Assembly: GCF_027595985.1 (NCBI RefSeq)
Contig: NC_073303.1
Span: forward strand, 368,879,386-368,943,385
Source of the DNA: Sorex araneus
Taxonomy: Eukaryota > Chordata > Mammalia > Eulipotyphla > Soricidae
Direction of reading: 5' to 3'
Length of the DNA stretch: 64,000 nucleotides
The notes below the pieces were generated by a model. It made no database searches, was not told the origin of the DNA, and saw nothing but the letters and a program-made list of their open reading frames with translations. Below are positions 1-58,760 of the stretch, in pieces. Both the position numbers and the translations under genes were made by a program. The first letter of the stretch is position 1. Every line of letters begins with the position of its first letter.

Positions 1-32
1 CCTCTGAGGCTCTCGAGGACTCCATTTAGGGG

Positions 33-165
33 CTGAGGTGAGTCTAGAGAGTGCGCGTGCTTCACACCAGGAAGCCTGGGTTCGACCCCCCACCCCCAAG
101 CACTGGGCAGGGGCTAAGGAATGAGCACACGGGGTGGGGCTCTAAACAACAATGCACAAAACCAA
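33..165 (+). repeat. Diverged tRNA-headed SINE, type A
   Basis: The head GGGGCTGAGGTGAG and the B-box-like GGGTTCGACCCC are visible, but the body is short and degraded. Confidence 0.5.
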
Positions 166-1156
166 AAAGCTGAAGTGTTAAAGGCCAGGAAGGCCAGGCT
201 GAGGAAGTACTTAGATTCACAGCCAGCGCCTGTGTAGCTCCACTCATCTCTGTTGACTGGATCAGAGCTGGTTACAAAACGCCCCTGATCTGGTTTACAC
301 AATGCCCAGATGGCAAAAAGCACAGGAAGAGGATGTGCACATTTCTGTGCGGGGCAGGAAGACGCGCTGGGATGTGAGCTGAGGAGAAAAGGTGAAGCAA
401 GGTGCTCCTGGCATCATCCAGTGATGGTACTTGGCTCCGATTCTCCTTAGTAAAGTTACTCAGAGAAGAGAACAGGCCAACAGTTCCCCAGGATAACAAA
501 TAACGAGTCAAAAGGGCTGTTTAGATATAACATTTATGCTGTAAATGAAGAGAGGGAATTGGAGATCTGAGGGTATTCTAAACATCTTAAGGATGCACTT
601 AGGCTTCAATAAGTTAATACTTTCAACCACATATTTAACTGTCAGTGCAATGTAATACAAGAGACAGTAAGGGGTGTCACTTACTCTGTTAGAACTGCGT
701 ACCATATTGGCAGTGGCAACAAACAATACACGTAATATGTCCAGGGGCTGGACTGAATCAGCAGGAAAACTGTGACAAAACCGCCCAGAACCACAAAACT
801 ATATGGCAGGAGAAGGCTTGGTTTCTGGAAATCAAACACAACAATGAAATACACCCAGACCCAGGAGAATTGGTATTTTTAAAAAATATTTTCTCAAGTG
901 AATAGAACATACTGCTTTCTGGGGTTCGGCGACTAGATGGCTAATCTACAAACTGCACTCAAAAACAAGCTGCCATTAGAAAAGCATATTGCAGAAGAAA
1001 AAGCTGAATAATCCATAACTTATGCAAGCAAGCGATTCTCAACCTAAAAGTGACTAATTTCCTCCAGTTTGAGGGCGCAAAGCTTATCTGCAATTGTAAA
1101 TACCGTATTTCTCCTCAGCAATGATTTATATTGAATTGAGGTCACTAATTTATACA

Positions 1157-1409
1157 GGGGCTGGAGCGATAGCACAGCGGTTGGGCGTTCGCCTTTCACA
1201 TGGCCGACCCAGGTTCGATTCCTCCGCCCCTCCCAGAGAGCCCAGCAAGTTACCGAGAGTATTGAGCCCATGCGGCAGAGCCTGGCAAGCTACCCGTGCA
1301 TATTGGATATGCCAAAAACAGTAACAATAAGTCTCTCGATGAGAGATGTTACTGGTGCCCACTCGAACAAATCGATCAGCAACGGGATGACAGTGACAGT
1401 GACAGTGAA
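1157..1409 (+). repeat. SINE type B (tRNA head, GCCTGGCAAGCTACC body, CAGTGA tail)
   Basis: This is a full copy. The A-box-like TAGCACAGCGG and B-box-like GGTTCGATTCC form the tRNA-like head. The body has two copies of a CCTGGCAAGCTACC-like unit and the element ends in repeated CAGTGA, not in poly-A. Confidence 0.9.
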
Positions 1410-2452
1410 TCTATACTGACTCATCACTACAGCCTACTTATCCTGAAGAGACGATGGGACTTAATCTTGGCTGGCCACAAGGCTTCTGTCTATTCCAAGT
1501 TCAACGTGACGGGCTTCCTCTCTGCCCCGCCACTGTGGGCTCATTCAGCGCTGCATAGCATCTTCGCATCTCTGCATCTCGGCTTTGCAGCCTCCTCCAA
1601 ACCGAGATGGGAACTCCCATCTGAGTCATCAGCGAGGGCCTCCACAGAGCAGGTGCTCCCGGGAGGAGTGACGGGGTGAAGGAGAGAGATTCCAAGGCTG
1701 GGGAAAGCATAGCTCTAGACAGCTGCAACTGCGAACAGCAAAGGACAAGTCCCAGCCAGGTGCTCGGCTCCTCGACCCCTCTGCTCCCCCCCGCCACACA
1801 CACACCCACCGCTTTGATAACCAAAGTGAAAGAAGGTGAATTAAGAATGATTTTCTAGAGTATGGGAGTCCAGGAAGAAAAGCAAGAGACCTGCAACTGT
1901 TTTTATAACCCCCGTCTACTGGTGTGAAATATCAGCGTAAAGGAAGCAAGAAACAAGGATAAAGTGGAGCAGAGCAGCAGAAAGGAAGGCCAGGAGAAAC
2001 GCAGCACTGGGGCAGTCTAGGGGCAGTCTAGGGTCGCTCGGGCCAGATTTCTGAGCCAGGCTGTGTCATGCGCTCACTTGCATGACCATAAACAAAATGC
2101 ATTCTGAGATCATTTCACCTCATCTAGTGAAGTGGGATGAATAATTCCCTATTTATTTGTCAAGGCTGGAGACACTTGCTAAATATTAAGCCAAAATCTT
2201 AACAAAATGGCCAGAATATTATTACTGTTTAATAAATTGTGACTGCTATTTTTATGTTTAGTGTCTCCTCTTGTACTTTCTTGTATTAGTCCCAGAAATT
2301 CAACAGAAATCTATCCGTAGAAAGGGCGTGGGAGAACGGCAAATTCAAACATGTATCAACAGGTGCCCCCCTCCCCCTAGGCTGAAGGTGGCCACAGCAG
2401 TACCCAGTGTGAGAGAGAGGATGGTTTTACATCATTTTCAGAATAGTAAATG

Positions 2453-2614
2453 AGCTGGAGAAACAGTGCCATGGCTGAGACCCTGCTTTGCCTGTCGAAG
2501 ACCCAGGCTCAACCCCTGACACGGTATGATCACCTAGGACCATCAGGAACAACTCCTGAGCACAGAGCTACCGTAGCACCAAATCACTGCCTGCCAAAGC
2601 AAAAACTAAAATAA
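2453..2614 (+). repeat. Diverged SINE, type A
   Basis: The body signature GACCATCAGGAACAACTCC and CTGAGCACAGAGC is recognisable after a degraded head. Confidence 0.6.
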
Positions 2615-3359
2615 ATCCATTCAGGAAATTTTCTAGCGTTAGCATAATAAGGTAGGGTAGAATTATCTAATTCTTTAATACATACCGTAGGCATTTATAA
2701 AGGGCATGTATTTTTAAGAAACTAAAAACAAAGAAGTTGATTTGGCTGAAAAAACAGAAAGGACATGAAGTAACCAGAGTTGGGAACACCTTCTACTTCG
2801 TTGTGAATTTACTTACTACCCCCATCCAGATTATCATACGCCACAGGCACTGCGATGTCTCCTTTATCCAGCAAACCTTTTACACTTACAGCGGTTTTAA
2901 ACTTACAGCAGGTGTTGGCATTCAAGAATTTTAAGCCAGACAGACAGAGACAGAAATACGAATATGATTTAAGGGATTAATGTTGTGAGACATATCTAGG
3001 TACCAAGAAAACAAAAGAAAGCATGTGGCAAAATTAGTATTTTGTTCTGAAGCAAAAGATATTAGACCCGGCAAAAGCAAAGGGAAAGCACATAATCTAC
3101 AGGGTAAATGCAGAGTTCAACAAGGAGTTGCAGCAAATTATATTTAAAGGGAAGAGACTGTTCACTGAAGACTGCACGTGATGATTACGGCTAAGAAACA
3201 CCACCTCTGTACAAGATGGGGCACACTGACAGGTCGAGATACCTTCAAATCTGTAGTCAGAACTAAATTGAATTCCAGTGCTGCCATTCCCGTACTGATC
3301 AACTTGCCCGTGTGAAGCTGTTTCCTACCTAGCAATAAATGCTAATGATCCTTTCCCCT

Positions 3360-3560
3360 CCCCACAGGCCCTCTCAGTCCAGCCAGACCAGGGCCTGCTG
3401 CTCTTCCCTCGGCCTCCTTCAGCACACGCCATGCTCTGGGCTATCCTGCTCACTCTTTAAAATTTCCCTTCGGCAATAACCTCCTCTGTGACCCTCCTCA
3501 CCACTGCACCTGCAGCACCCCATTCCAGTAAGTGCCCAGGAAACTCGAGTTTCCTAAAAG
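3360..3560 (+). repeat. Possible L2 remnant
   Basis: The pattern of CCTCCTTCAGCACACGCC and TTCGGCAATAACCTCCTC resembles the 3' half of L2. It is old and the call is tentative. Confidence 0.35.
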
Positions 3561-3717
3561 CTCTCCATCTTCAGTCTTCATCTTCAGTCAATGCTCCATG
3601 ACCGGAAATCCTCCTTCAGGCCTTCTTTTATTAGATTATACACTTCTGGTGCAGAGGAATCAGAATGCCGTTTCAACCGAAGCCAAATAGTTCAACTTAC
3701 TTTTAATAACCTCAGCT

Positions 3718-3960
3718 TTAATGGTCAGCTTTATGTGTCAACTCGGCCAGGCTACAGTTCCCAATTATTCAATCAACACTAATCTAGGTGCTGCTGGGAA
3801 AGCATTTTAGTAGATGTGATTTAAGAAAACTCCACGTAATCACTAGGTGTATCTCTGGAGGCCCTAGTACCAACTGGATGGCCTCGGTGGGTCACAGAGA
3901 TGCAGGGATGGAACATCACATCTCCACAGTCGCTAGCTAGCGCTCAACCCATTCCATCAA
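3718..3960 (+). mobile_element. Possible ERVL/MaLR-type LTR remnant
   Basis: The stretch around TTTATGTGTCAACTCGGCC, followed by AGATGTGATTTAAG, resembles the start of old MLT2-like LTRs. It is fragmentary, with no coding content. Confidence 0.35.
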
Positions 3961-4025
3961 CAGAAAGGAAGAAGGGAAGGAGGGAAGGAAATACTAAATC
4001 TTTTAATATAGACACCATACTAATT

Positions 4026-4028
4026 GGG

Positions 4029-4087
<59 letters not shown>

Positions 4088-4090
4088 TTT
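4026..4090. repeat. TTTA tetranucleotide repeat
   Basis: About 16 TTTA units; they form the expanded A-rich tail of the minus-strand SINE that follows. Confidence 0.95.
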
Positions 4091-4254
4091 TGGTTCTCAG
4101 GTCACCCCGGTTATGCTCAGGGGTTACTCCTGGCTCTACACTCAGGTATTACTCCTGGTGGTGCTCAGGGAACCATATGGGATGCTGGGAATCAAACCTG
4201 GGTAGGCGTTTGCAAGGCAAATGCCCTACCCGCTGTACTATCACTCCAGCCCCA
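4091..4254 (-). repeat. SINE type A with microsatellite tail and target duplication
   Basis: The type A body reads GTGACC, GAGCATAACC, CACCAGGAGTAATACCTG and CCCATATGG after the tRNA-like head. The copy is flanked by ACACCATACTAATT at 4012-4025 and 4255-4268, a 14-base direct repeat left by L1-type insertion. Confidence 0.92.
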
Positions 4255-5045
4255 AACACCATACTAATTTTTCAAAACTCTGTAGGCTAGATTTTAGGCC
4301 TTTGATGACTTCAACCTAATCTACATTGTCAGTATTATCTTTTTAGTACTTTGAACAAACTTTTCACTGTCTACCCAAATTGAACTATTTATTCTGAGGG
4401 CAGCATAGTGTAGAAAGAGTGTGGATTTATGTGTAATAAAATATTATTTCTGCTATTTAACATGATGTGTACTCAAAGAAAATGTTAAGCTTAACTGAGT
4501 AATGCACATAAAATATCCAAGATAATTCTGGAATAATGGAGCGCAATAAAAATTACTTGTTATCCCAGAAAATAATATATTTTCTACAACTTGCTACTGT
4601 TTATGTTTATGAGAATTTTACCTAATTCTCATCCTCTCCCCATGAACTGATTATTAAATTTCTATGAAGGCTTACATGTTACATCACCCTAAGTGTGCTC
4701 TCTTTAAGATTACTCTTTGATATTAGAATCAGACAATGAACACATATTACAGTTGTGAAACATTAAAGACATTTCTTGCAATGTAGCATAGTATAATGAC
4801 CTTTATCTGACAAGATGATTATGTCTATCTACCTTTTGCCATCTTTAAGTCTAAACTACTGGAGGGAGAATGTGAATTTTCTATTTTTTATAAAACCTAT
4901 GACACTTCTAAAATTATACTATACATTCAATTACCAGATTAGCCAGTAAAAAACTACCAAGCTATCAAATATGCTGGTGACATGGCAATCCAAAGACATA
5001 TCCTTTCTCAGTAACCCAAACATTCAGATACACATGGAAAAGTAT

Positions 5046-5218
5046 CAATGATCCAGAAAGATAGTATAGTGGGTAAGCGGCCTGCTTTGCATGTAGTAGA
5101 TTTGGCTTGATCCACAGCACCTCATATGGTCCCGAGCCCTGCCACAAGTGATTCCAAAGCATAAAGCCAAGCATAAGTCCTGAGCACTGCCAGGTGTTTT
5201 CCCTGGTGTGCCTGCGTG
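5046..5218 (+). repeat. Diverged SINE, type A
   Basis: CTCATATGGTCCCGAGC and CCTGAGCACTGCCAGG identify the body. Its tail has turned into a CA repeat. Confidence 0.6.
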
Positions 5219-5222
5219 TGAC

Positions 5223-5257
<35 letters not shown>

Positions 5258-5424
5258 CACAGAAGCTAGCACTTAGCAAAAGAGCGCTCTCAGTTCAAAT
5301 CTCAAGTTCTACTACACACACACACACACACACACACACACGCCCACCTGCACGCACGCACGCACGCACACACGCACGCTACCACTTGGCAAAAGAGCGC
5401 CCTCAGTTCAAATCTCAAGTTCTC
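5219..5424. repeat. Two CA repeats with a duplicated 46-base unit
   Basis: CA runs at 5219-5260 and about 5313-5371 (mixed with CACG) are each followed by nearly the same sequence, AGAGCGCTCTCAGTTC at about 5265-5311 and AGAGCGCCCTCAGTTC at about 5378-5424. The unit has duplicated once. Confidence 0.85.
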
Positions 5425-6075
5425 CATATCCTAACTGTTAGGGAACCTCAATAAGTTCCTCAAAGCCCCTCAGATTTACCTTCCTCTTTTGTAAACATAA
5501 ATTACAATGCTTAGTTCCACACTGTTCCAAGCTGAAAACAGCAAAATAAATTCAAGTACCCAGCAGTATGCCTATATATATCCATTACTGAAACACTGTT
5601 CTTTCTGTCTCCTACCATGTAAGAAATTATTCAAATTATGAAAATTACTTGGGGAAGTTATTTAAGATGCATTAAAGAGCTATAAAATATTGGAATGAGC
5701 ATTACTGTTCTTCCTTTCATTACAGAAAAATAAAATATAAAATTTGTAAAAGTTACCACTGGAAATGTTTGCAGACTATTATTCTCAGTAATATACCATC
5801 CAGATAGATTGAATTTTAGAAGATTTAGATATAGTAATAATCATTAGAGAGGATGAGTAAAGGAGGTAAAGTGGCATAATCTCCCTGGTAAATGACTGCA
5901 ATATATTTAAAAGACTAAAGTGTTTTAATGTAGTAAAACCATATATGTACTATCATATTTTCCCACTGTATGAAGCATTATTGTGGAGGGTTTTATTTTA
6001 TTCACTTAAAGGACAGTAAGTAACTAGAGGGTAAATAGAAAGTTCTGGAAACTGAATTTAGGACTTTTGAAACTT

Positions 6076-6202
6076 GGGGCTAGCTTTATTGCTTGCCGGG
6101 CTGGCACAGCTGCTCTGCACACAGAAGGCCTGGCTCTGCTCCCCACGCTGCTCCCGCGTGACGCCCTGAGGCGGTCAGGAGGGGCCTCTAAGAACAAAGA
6201 CA
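6076..6202 (+). repeat. Diverged SINE fragment, type A
   Basis: A GGGGCTAGCTTTATTGC head and GGCCTGGCTCTGCTCCCC are visible, directly left of a younger copy. Confidence 0.45.
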
Positions 6203-6385
6203 GGGGGCTGGAGTGAGAGCACTGTCGGTAGAGCATTTGCCTCACACGCAGCCGACCCAGGTTCGATTCCCAGCATCCCATATGGTCCTCCAGCACCGCC
6301 AGGAAGTAATTCGTGAGTGCAGAGCCAGGAGTAACCCCTGTGCATCGCTGGGTGTGACCCCAAAAGCAAAAAAAAAAAAAAAAAA
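6203..6385 (+). repeat. SINE type A, well preserved
   Basis: The head has an intact GGTTCGATTCC B-box-like site and the body ends in GGGTGTGACCCCAAAAGC plus a poly-A run. Confidence 0.92.
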
Positions 6386-6860
6386 GAATGGAGATAGGAA
6401 CAGCCCCGAAGCATCACTGAGAGTGGCCCTCCATTTTTTTTTTGAAAGTTGAAATCTAAGAATAATTTTAGAAAAACATATAGTTAAAAATGAACATTCT
6501 GAAATAAGTTTTTTTTTTTTTTATCATTTTCCTGCTCCTACACTTGTTCTGAAGTAGCTTCTGGTCATCTGCACTATAATAATATGGAATTCTTACATTA
6601 ATGAACAATTATGAAAAAAGAACAGAAAATTAACACCAACAGAAAACTTAAATTGTATAGCTCTAATTATAGACCTCTTAAGTTTCTGAATCAATAGCAT
6701 ACAATGGTTTTTTCATCTAAATAAAGAGATAAATGGGAGGGTAAGGACGTAATACAATGCATTTGCATTGTGTGATCAGACTTAATCTGATACAGTTTAT
6801 TTCCTTGTTCTTAGTGAGTGCACAGACCATCTACTTATTCATCCTATGTTCTGAACTCAC

Positions 6861-53955
<47,095 letters not shown>

Positions 53956-54489
53956 GTCCAGTGCAACGGAGCTTCGAGAACAACTTAAAGAAGAAACAAA
54001 GTTTAGGTAAATCTTAATACGCTCATATACACCTTCATATGAGTTGATGATTCCACATAGACTAATAGATATTTTTAAATACTACACATCTCACAACTTT
54101 CATCTGGGATGAAATGAGAATAATAAACTCTTACTATATGATAAAATACAATCAAGCTAATGATTATGAGGTAGTTGCTGACTTTGGGAGTCACTCAAAA
54201 CTTGTTCTTACTGGGTCTATACTTTCATTCTAGACATTTTTAATTCATAATCTTAGCTTCAGCTGCCAATTACATGCAAAAGTCTCAAATTCTAGTTCTA
54301 AATTCATATATGTAATTGCAGCCTTGACACATCCACTTGGATATTTTAAACATACCTGAATATGTTTAAAATCGAACTCTTGGGACCCTCCAGAACAACT
54401 CTTAATGTACTGACTGGAGGATTGAGTCCCCGGGGTCAGAATCTTGGAGACCGAGCCCACCTTTCACTTAGGCGTGAAAGCAGAGAGTC

Positions 54490-54800
54490 AGTGACATCTC
54501 ATTCCTCTACTCTATAGTTACCTATATTAACTTTTGGGTTTGCTTTTTATTTTTCAGAGTGAAAATCTGGCCCTCTCATCCCTTGAATAAAGCCCTTCAA
54601 CGCATCCCACTTCCCAATCAAGACAAATTCCTTAACAGGACGAATGAGGACTGTCCTTTGCCCACCTCATTAATTCTGCCATTTCTCCGTCCTTTACAGC
54701 AGCTCACCAAACAGCCTTATTTCTTCAAGCATCCCGTGCTCCGTAGAGCTGTAAGATCTTCGGAGGTACTACATTCCATTCCATAGAATGCAGTTCCACA
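54490..54800 (+). repeat. Possible L2 remnant
   Basis: GAATAAAGCCCTTCAACGC followed by AATCAAGACAAATTCCTTAA resembles the L2 3' region. Confidence 0.4.
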
Positions 54801-55166
54801 CTACTCTCCAGCCATTCCAATCCAGTGTCTCATCGGATGTTCCTTTATAAGCATCAATTACTCAGGGACTATGCAGTCCACATCAAAAATCAGTTCCTAA
54901 TTCTTCTTTTCTTCAGCTTATAATTTTTTATCTATGTCTTTGACTCTGAAGGTCTGTTTCTATCACTTTACCATACTTCTTTGAAAGAAAGTACATATTA
55001 TAGTCCTTGGGACTTGGTGCTCAAATGCTTGCTAAATAAATAATTTAGAATTATTTCAAATGTACTTGCAATATGCACTGAAGCCACTAGAGGCTGCATT
55101 GCTCCTCTTTTTTCACAGAACACCAAAAGTGTCAAGATTCAGAGTGCTTTCAAAATACAAAAATCA

Positions 55167-55341
55167 GGGGCTGGAGAGATAGCACAGCGGGTAGGGCATT
55201 TGCCTTGCACGCGGCCGACCCGGGTTCAAATCCCAGCATCCCATATGGTCCCCTGAGCACGGCCAGGGGTAATTCCTGAGTGCAGAGCCAGGAGTAACCC
55301 CTGTGCATCGCCAAGTGTGACCCAAAAAGCAAAAAAAAACC
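55167..55341 (+). repeat. SINE type A, young, with target duplication
   Basis: AAAATACAAAAATCA flanks it at 55152-55166 and 55342-55356. Confidence 0.95.
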
Positions 55342-55452
55342 AAAATACAAAAATCATATCTAACGTGTAAACTATTAACTGTGCATAAAATTCCAGGGAT
55401 TCCAAAGTATAATAATTCATATAAGACCTAATTTATTTTTCCAAGCATATAT

Positions 55453-55643
55453 ATCGATATGCCAAAAGCAGTAACAATAAGTCGCACAATGAGAGATGTT
55501 ACTGATGCCCACTCGAACAAATCGATAAGCAAGGGGATGACAGTGCCAGTGCCAGTGATATATACTAAACAACTCACAGTGGAGACATTACTGGTGCCCA
55601 CTCAAACAAATCGATGAGCAACGGGATGACAGTGACAGTGATC
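55453..55643 (+). repeat. Two tandem 3' ends of SINE type B
   Basis: The segment from CCAAAAGCAGTAACAA through CAAGGGGATGACAGTG is followed after about 25 bases by a second ATTACTGGTGCCCACTC to GATGACAGTGACAGTGA. ATATACTAA or CTATACTAA follows each. Confidence 0.88.
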
Positions 55644-55860
55644 TATACTAAGCAATATTATTACTAAACATTTCTTTTTAAAGACTATCACATTTTACTC
55701 AGATTTATTTAAAATTAAAAACATTGTAATAGGTGAATAACTTCCAAAATAAATTAAGAAAGAAACTGAAAAGACACATATCCATATACTAATAAAAATT
55801 ATTCATCTTCCACCTGTGGAATGCTTAAGATACACTATAAAACAATAGACTATTACTTCT

Positions 55861-56012
55861 GGAATGGAGAGATAGTTCATCAGGTAAGGCACTGGCCTTA
55901 TATGTGGCCAACCCAGGTTTGACCCCCAGGACCCTGTACGTCCCCCTAAGCTCGCCAGGAGTAATCCCTGGGCAGAGCCTTGAGAACAGCTTGGTGTAAC
56001 TTCCCAACCCCG
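55861..56012 (+). repeat. Diverged SINE, type A
   Basis: GGAATGGAGAGATAGTTC head and CGCCAGGAGTAATCCCTGG body. Confidence 0.75.
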
Positions 56013-56362
56013 TAAAATGATAAGCTACTTCAAAAATTTTCTATCAACCAAAAACTGTATCTAAAATGTTAGCTGTGGTTATATTAAGAAGCTTAAAGTC
56101 AGAAATAATTGTAAATACTAAAATGACCTGATTAAAAAACATTTTTGTTTCCACTTCCAGAATACATATTGTAATGACTATACTGATAATTAAATGAAAC
56201 ACAAATGAGCTACATCAATGTAACTCATTAAGAGTAGAAATAAAATCTTCCAACAATATCACTCATAACTTGTACATAAAAACCAGCAATTAATAATAAT
56301 TAAGTATGTGCTGCTTCTTAAGACATTTTTAACCGATAAGTATCATGGGGAAAAGTACTTAC

Positions 56363-56440
56363 TAGAAGACTGGAGGGTTGATCTGTTGCTGGTTCTGAGG
56401 TCACTTTAACAAATCCATCATTCTGAGTACAAAGCAGATT
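56363..56440 (-). other. PIGN: Candidate PIGN untranslated 5' exon
   Basis: On the minus strand a GGTCGTTTCCAG acceptor is followed by 78 bases and a consensus GTAAGT donor at 56362-56357. Human PIGN has several untranslated leader exons, and this is the best exon-like unit between the promoter and the start-codon exon. It was inferred from splice signals only; no transcript supports it here. Confidence 0.5.
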
Positions 56441-58398
56441 CTGGAAACGACCAGAAGTTTGAAGGCAATCATAGGACAACTTCTACCTCCAACTTCTTAC
56501 AAGTGTCTGAGGAAACATTTCAAAACTATTTTTAATTTAGCAGTTAGTTCCAAATTAAAGATGTTCCCTTTGGGCCCCCTACTGACATGGCTGCTCTTCC
56601 ACCCGTCAGATGGAAGACATCGAATGTTTATCATGTTTTGCTTTACTTTGTAAAAAACATGCCAGTATATGCTCAAGACACTAATTGATAACCAACTATA
56701 AAATCATTTACCGTGTACCAGGTATAGCAGGTACTGTGTAAAGTAAATCCCTAATTCTGTATTAGTAAATTCCTAATTCAGGAATGACACTGAAAATAAC
56801 AGTTAACTAACATTAAGTATCAGCTAAAATAACATTTAACAGGTAACATTTAACAGCAAAAGAGGCTGAGAAGAGTTAAAGTCACCTCGAGGCAAATAAC
56901 TGGTAGAACTGGGCTTGGTTCTTTTGCCTGACAAGCACAGATCTTCAAGGGAACCAAGCGCAGATTTCAAGAGTTCCCCACTACAGAGATGGATATCAAC
57001 AATCTCTTCCCAACTATAGCTCTCCCATGTCATTCACAAATCCCTCCCAATCTTTCTATTCCAAAAAATGGTTCCAGTATCAACTTTGTTCACAAACTCA
57101 ACAAGAATCAGCGATCCTTTTCTGCTAAGAAATATGTAACAGGAATAGACCACATTGACTATTTGACATTATTTTCCTAAGATAGGAGAGTTTGTTTTTT
57201 TAAAGTCTTCAACTTAGGGCATCAAAACATATTTAGAATTCTAACATTAAGAGCTGGCAGTCATAAAAATATTTGGAATTCTTAGTACTAATAAAAGAGA
57301 AAAAAAAAAAACTTCTAGGGAAAAAAAAACCCAAACGGTAAGCCTCATTCAAATGAAAACGTTGGCTTACTGAGCCTGAGTAAACTGAAATCAAAGTATA
57401 CAGGAAACTATTGATATAACTTTACCGGGACGCAATAATCTAGTCTTAGGTCAATAGGAATGCTATTTTTATTTCTCCACAAAGCTAAAAGAGATACTCC
57501 ACTGCTTCCAAGTAATATGTAACCTATCTGATAGCCTAATTGTGGTACCTATTTATAGTTCCGGAAAGGAATGCAATTCAAGAAGAAATCTAAAACCTGC
57601 AGAAGTGGGAATTTGTGTCAAGGAACGAACAGGCGCGCGGGGAGAAAGCAGGAGCAGCCGCATTCCTTTCCCCTTGGGCTTGTAATTACGGAATAACATA
57701 AACGGTCATTACTGATCTTCCCAAACGTGCTGCACGGAAGAGCTGTTCACGTTTGATAAAGGAAATGAAACTGCCTACAGCAAACACACTTTTAAAGTAA
57801 GTCCTACCGGCAATATTTTAACTCCAGCCTAAAGGGGCGAGTCAAGGAACAGCTTTTGGAGCAGAGCAACTGGTTCTGGCGGCTGTGAGCACTGAATAAT
57901 TGGGCTGACTTGGGCCAGGTGCATTGAACGCCTCCAGGTGACGCTTATTCGCCTCTCTTGAAGGGACTGGCTCTGAGATCTCGAAGGTGCCCGATGTGCA
58001 ATTACGGATGCAGCTGTTAAGTGCTCTCCGAGCACTACTACCCAGGTCCAGGCTCTCGGGGTCCGCGCAGATCCCAACAAGTCCACACCCAGGGGCTCCT
58101 CTTTGCACTCACCGTCTCCACCTAACCCAGCCCCGCGCCGCGCCCCTGCACGGAAGGCGGGAGGCGGCTTCCCGGCTAACGTGCGAGAGCCAAGGGCCGG
58201 CTCAGGTCTCGGGGCTGAGCGGCAGGTGGCCGGGACGCGGAGACGGAGGAAGCCTGGCGCAGACCGCCGCGGCGCGGAGGCGGCGTCGGCCGGGCGAGGG
58301 GCGAGCCGCGCGGGCAGCCGTGTGCTCGCGGGCTCCGGCCAGTCTCGGGGCCGCCCGCCCCGCCGCGCACGGCTTCCCGGGCGTGACCCGGTGCTTAC
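56441..58398 (-). other. PIGN: Presumed first PIGN intron
   Basis: Unlike the rest of the window this 2 kb has no SINE or L1 that I can recognise, and it grades into the CpG island. An additional leader exon could be hidden here; I see no convincing one. Confidence 0.5.
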
Positions 58399-58580
58399 CC
58401 CGCTCAGGACTGATCTTACAAAACCGCGCCTCCTCCGCGCTGGGCCCGGCCCAGCCCTCGGACAGGTCCCGCCGTTTTCCCACAGAACGTGCCCCGAGCC
58501 GCTGTCAAGAACGCTCCCACGCGCCCCCCCCCAAGCCCAGCCGCGGAACGCCCCCGGACCTCTACCTGGCTAGAGGTGGC
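58399..58580 (-). other. PIGN: Candidate PIGN first exon (untranslated)
   Basis: Within the CpG island a GTAAGC donor on the minus strand follows position 58399. The right-hand border is a guess placed next to the TCTCGCGAGA element at 58581. Another possible donor, CCAG followed by GTAGAG near 58565, would give a shorter exon. Confidence 0.4.
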
Positions 58581-58590
58581 TCTCGCGAGA
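58581..58590. promoter_or_regulatory. TCTCGCGAGA palindromic promoter element, PIGN side
   Basis: This is a perfect copy of the 10-base palindrome known from many TATA-less CpG-island promoters, often bidirectional ones. It lies at the presumed PIGN transcription start. Confidence 0.75.
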
Positions 58591-58630
58591 ATTCCCGAGC
58601 TCCATAACCCCGCCCCCTCGCTACCTCTGG

Positions 58631-58712
58631 CCAATCAATCAAGGGCATGGGCGGGGTCTGGCCTTGACAGGGGACGCGGTGCTACGAGGCTCTGTAGGGC
58701 TGGGGGCGGGGC
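58631..58712. promoter_or_regulatory. CCAAT box and GC boxes between the two palindromic elements
   Basis: CCAATCAATC begins at 58631, GGGCGGGG lies at 58649-58656 and GGGGCGGGGC at 58703-58712. They fit NF-Y and Sp1-type sites and sit between the two TCTCGCGAGA motifs. These are motif matches only. Confidence 0.55.
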
Positions 58713-58750
58713 GGGGGCAGGGCGAGGCGGGGGCAGGACCAGGACATTTT

Positions 58751-58760
58751 TCTCGCGAGA
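58751..58760. promoter_or_regulatory. TCTCGCGAGA palindromic promoter element, RELCH side
   Basis: This second perfect copy lies 170 bases from the first (start to start) and about 240 bases upstream of the RELCH start codon. It is placed as if to serve the plus-strand transcript. Confidence 0.75.

Larger units (their letters stand above)
1..6860 (-). other. PIGN: PIGN intron beyond coding exon 13 (partial)
   Basis: No exon was found. Between the repeats listed separately, the stretches 166-1156, 1410-2452, 2615-3360, 4269-5045, 5425-6075 and 6386-6860 are mostly AT-rich sequence in which I recognise nothing. Confidence 0.7.
53984..56362 (-). other. PIGN: PIGN leader intron upstream of the start-codon exon
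   Basis: It contains a possible L2 remnant, one young SINE, a doubled SINE tail and an old SINE. Positions 53984-54490, 54800-55151, 55644-55860 and 56013-56362 show nothing else. Its extent depends on the candidate leader exon. Confidence 0.5.

Noticed and set aside
4026-4090. Regular repeats suggesting a CRISPR-like or other array
   Set aside because: They are a simple TTTA microsatellite with no spacers, in a mammalian genome.
1-6860. Search for PIGN coding exon 14
   Set aside because: No reading frame with flanking splice sites resembles the first C-terminal membrane segments.
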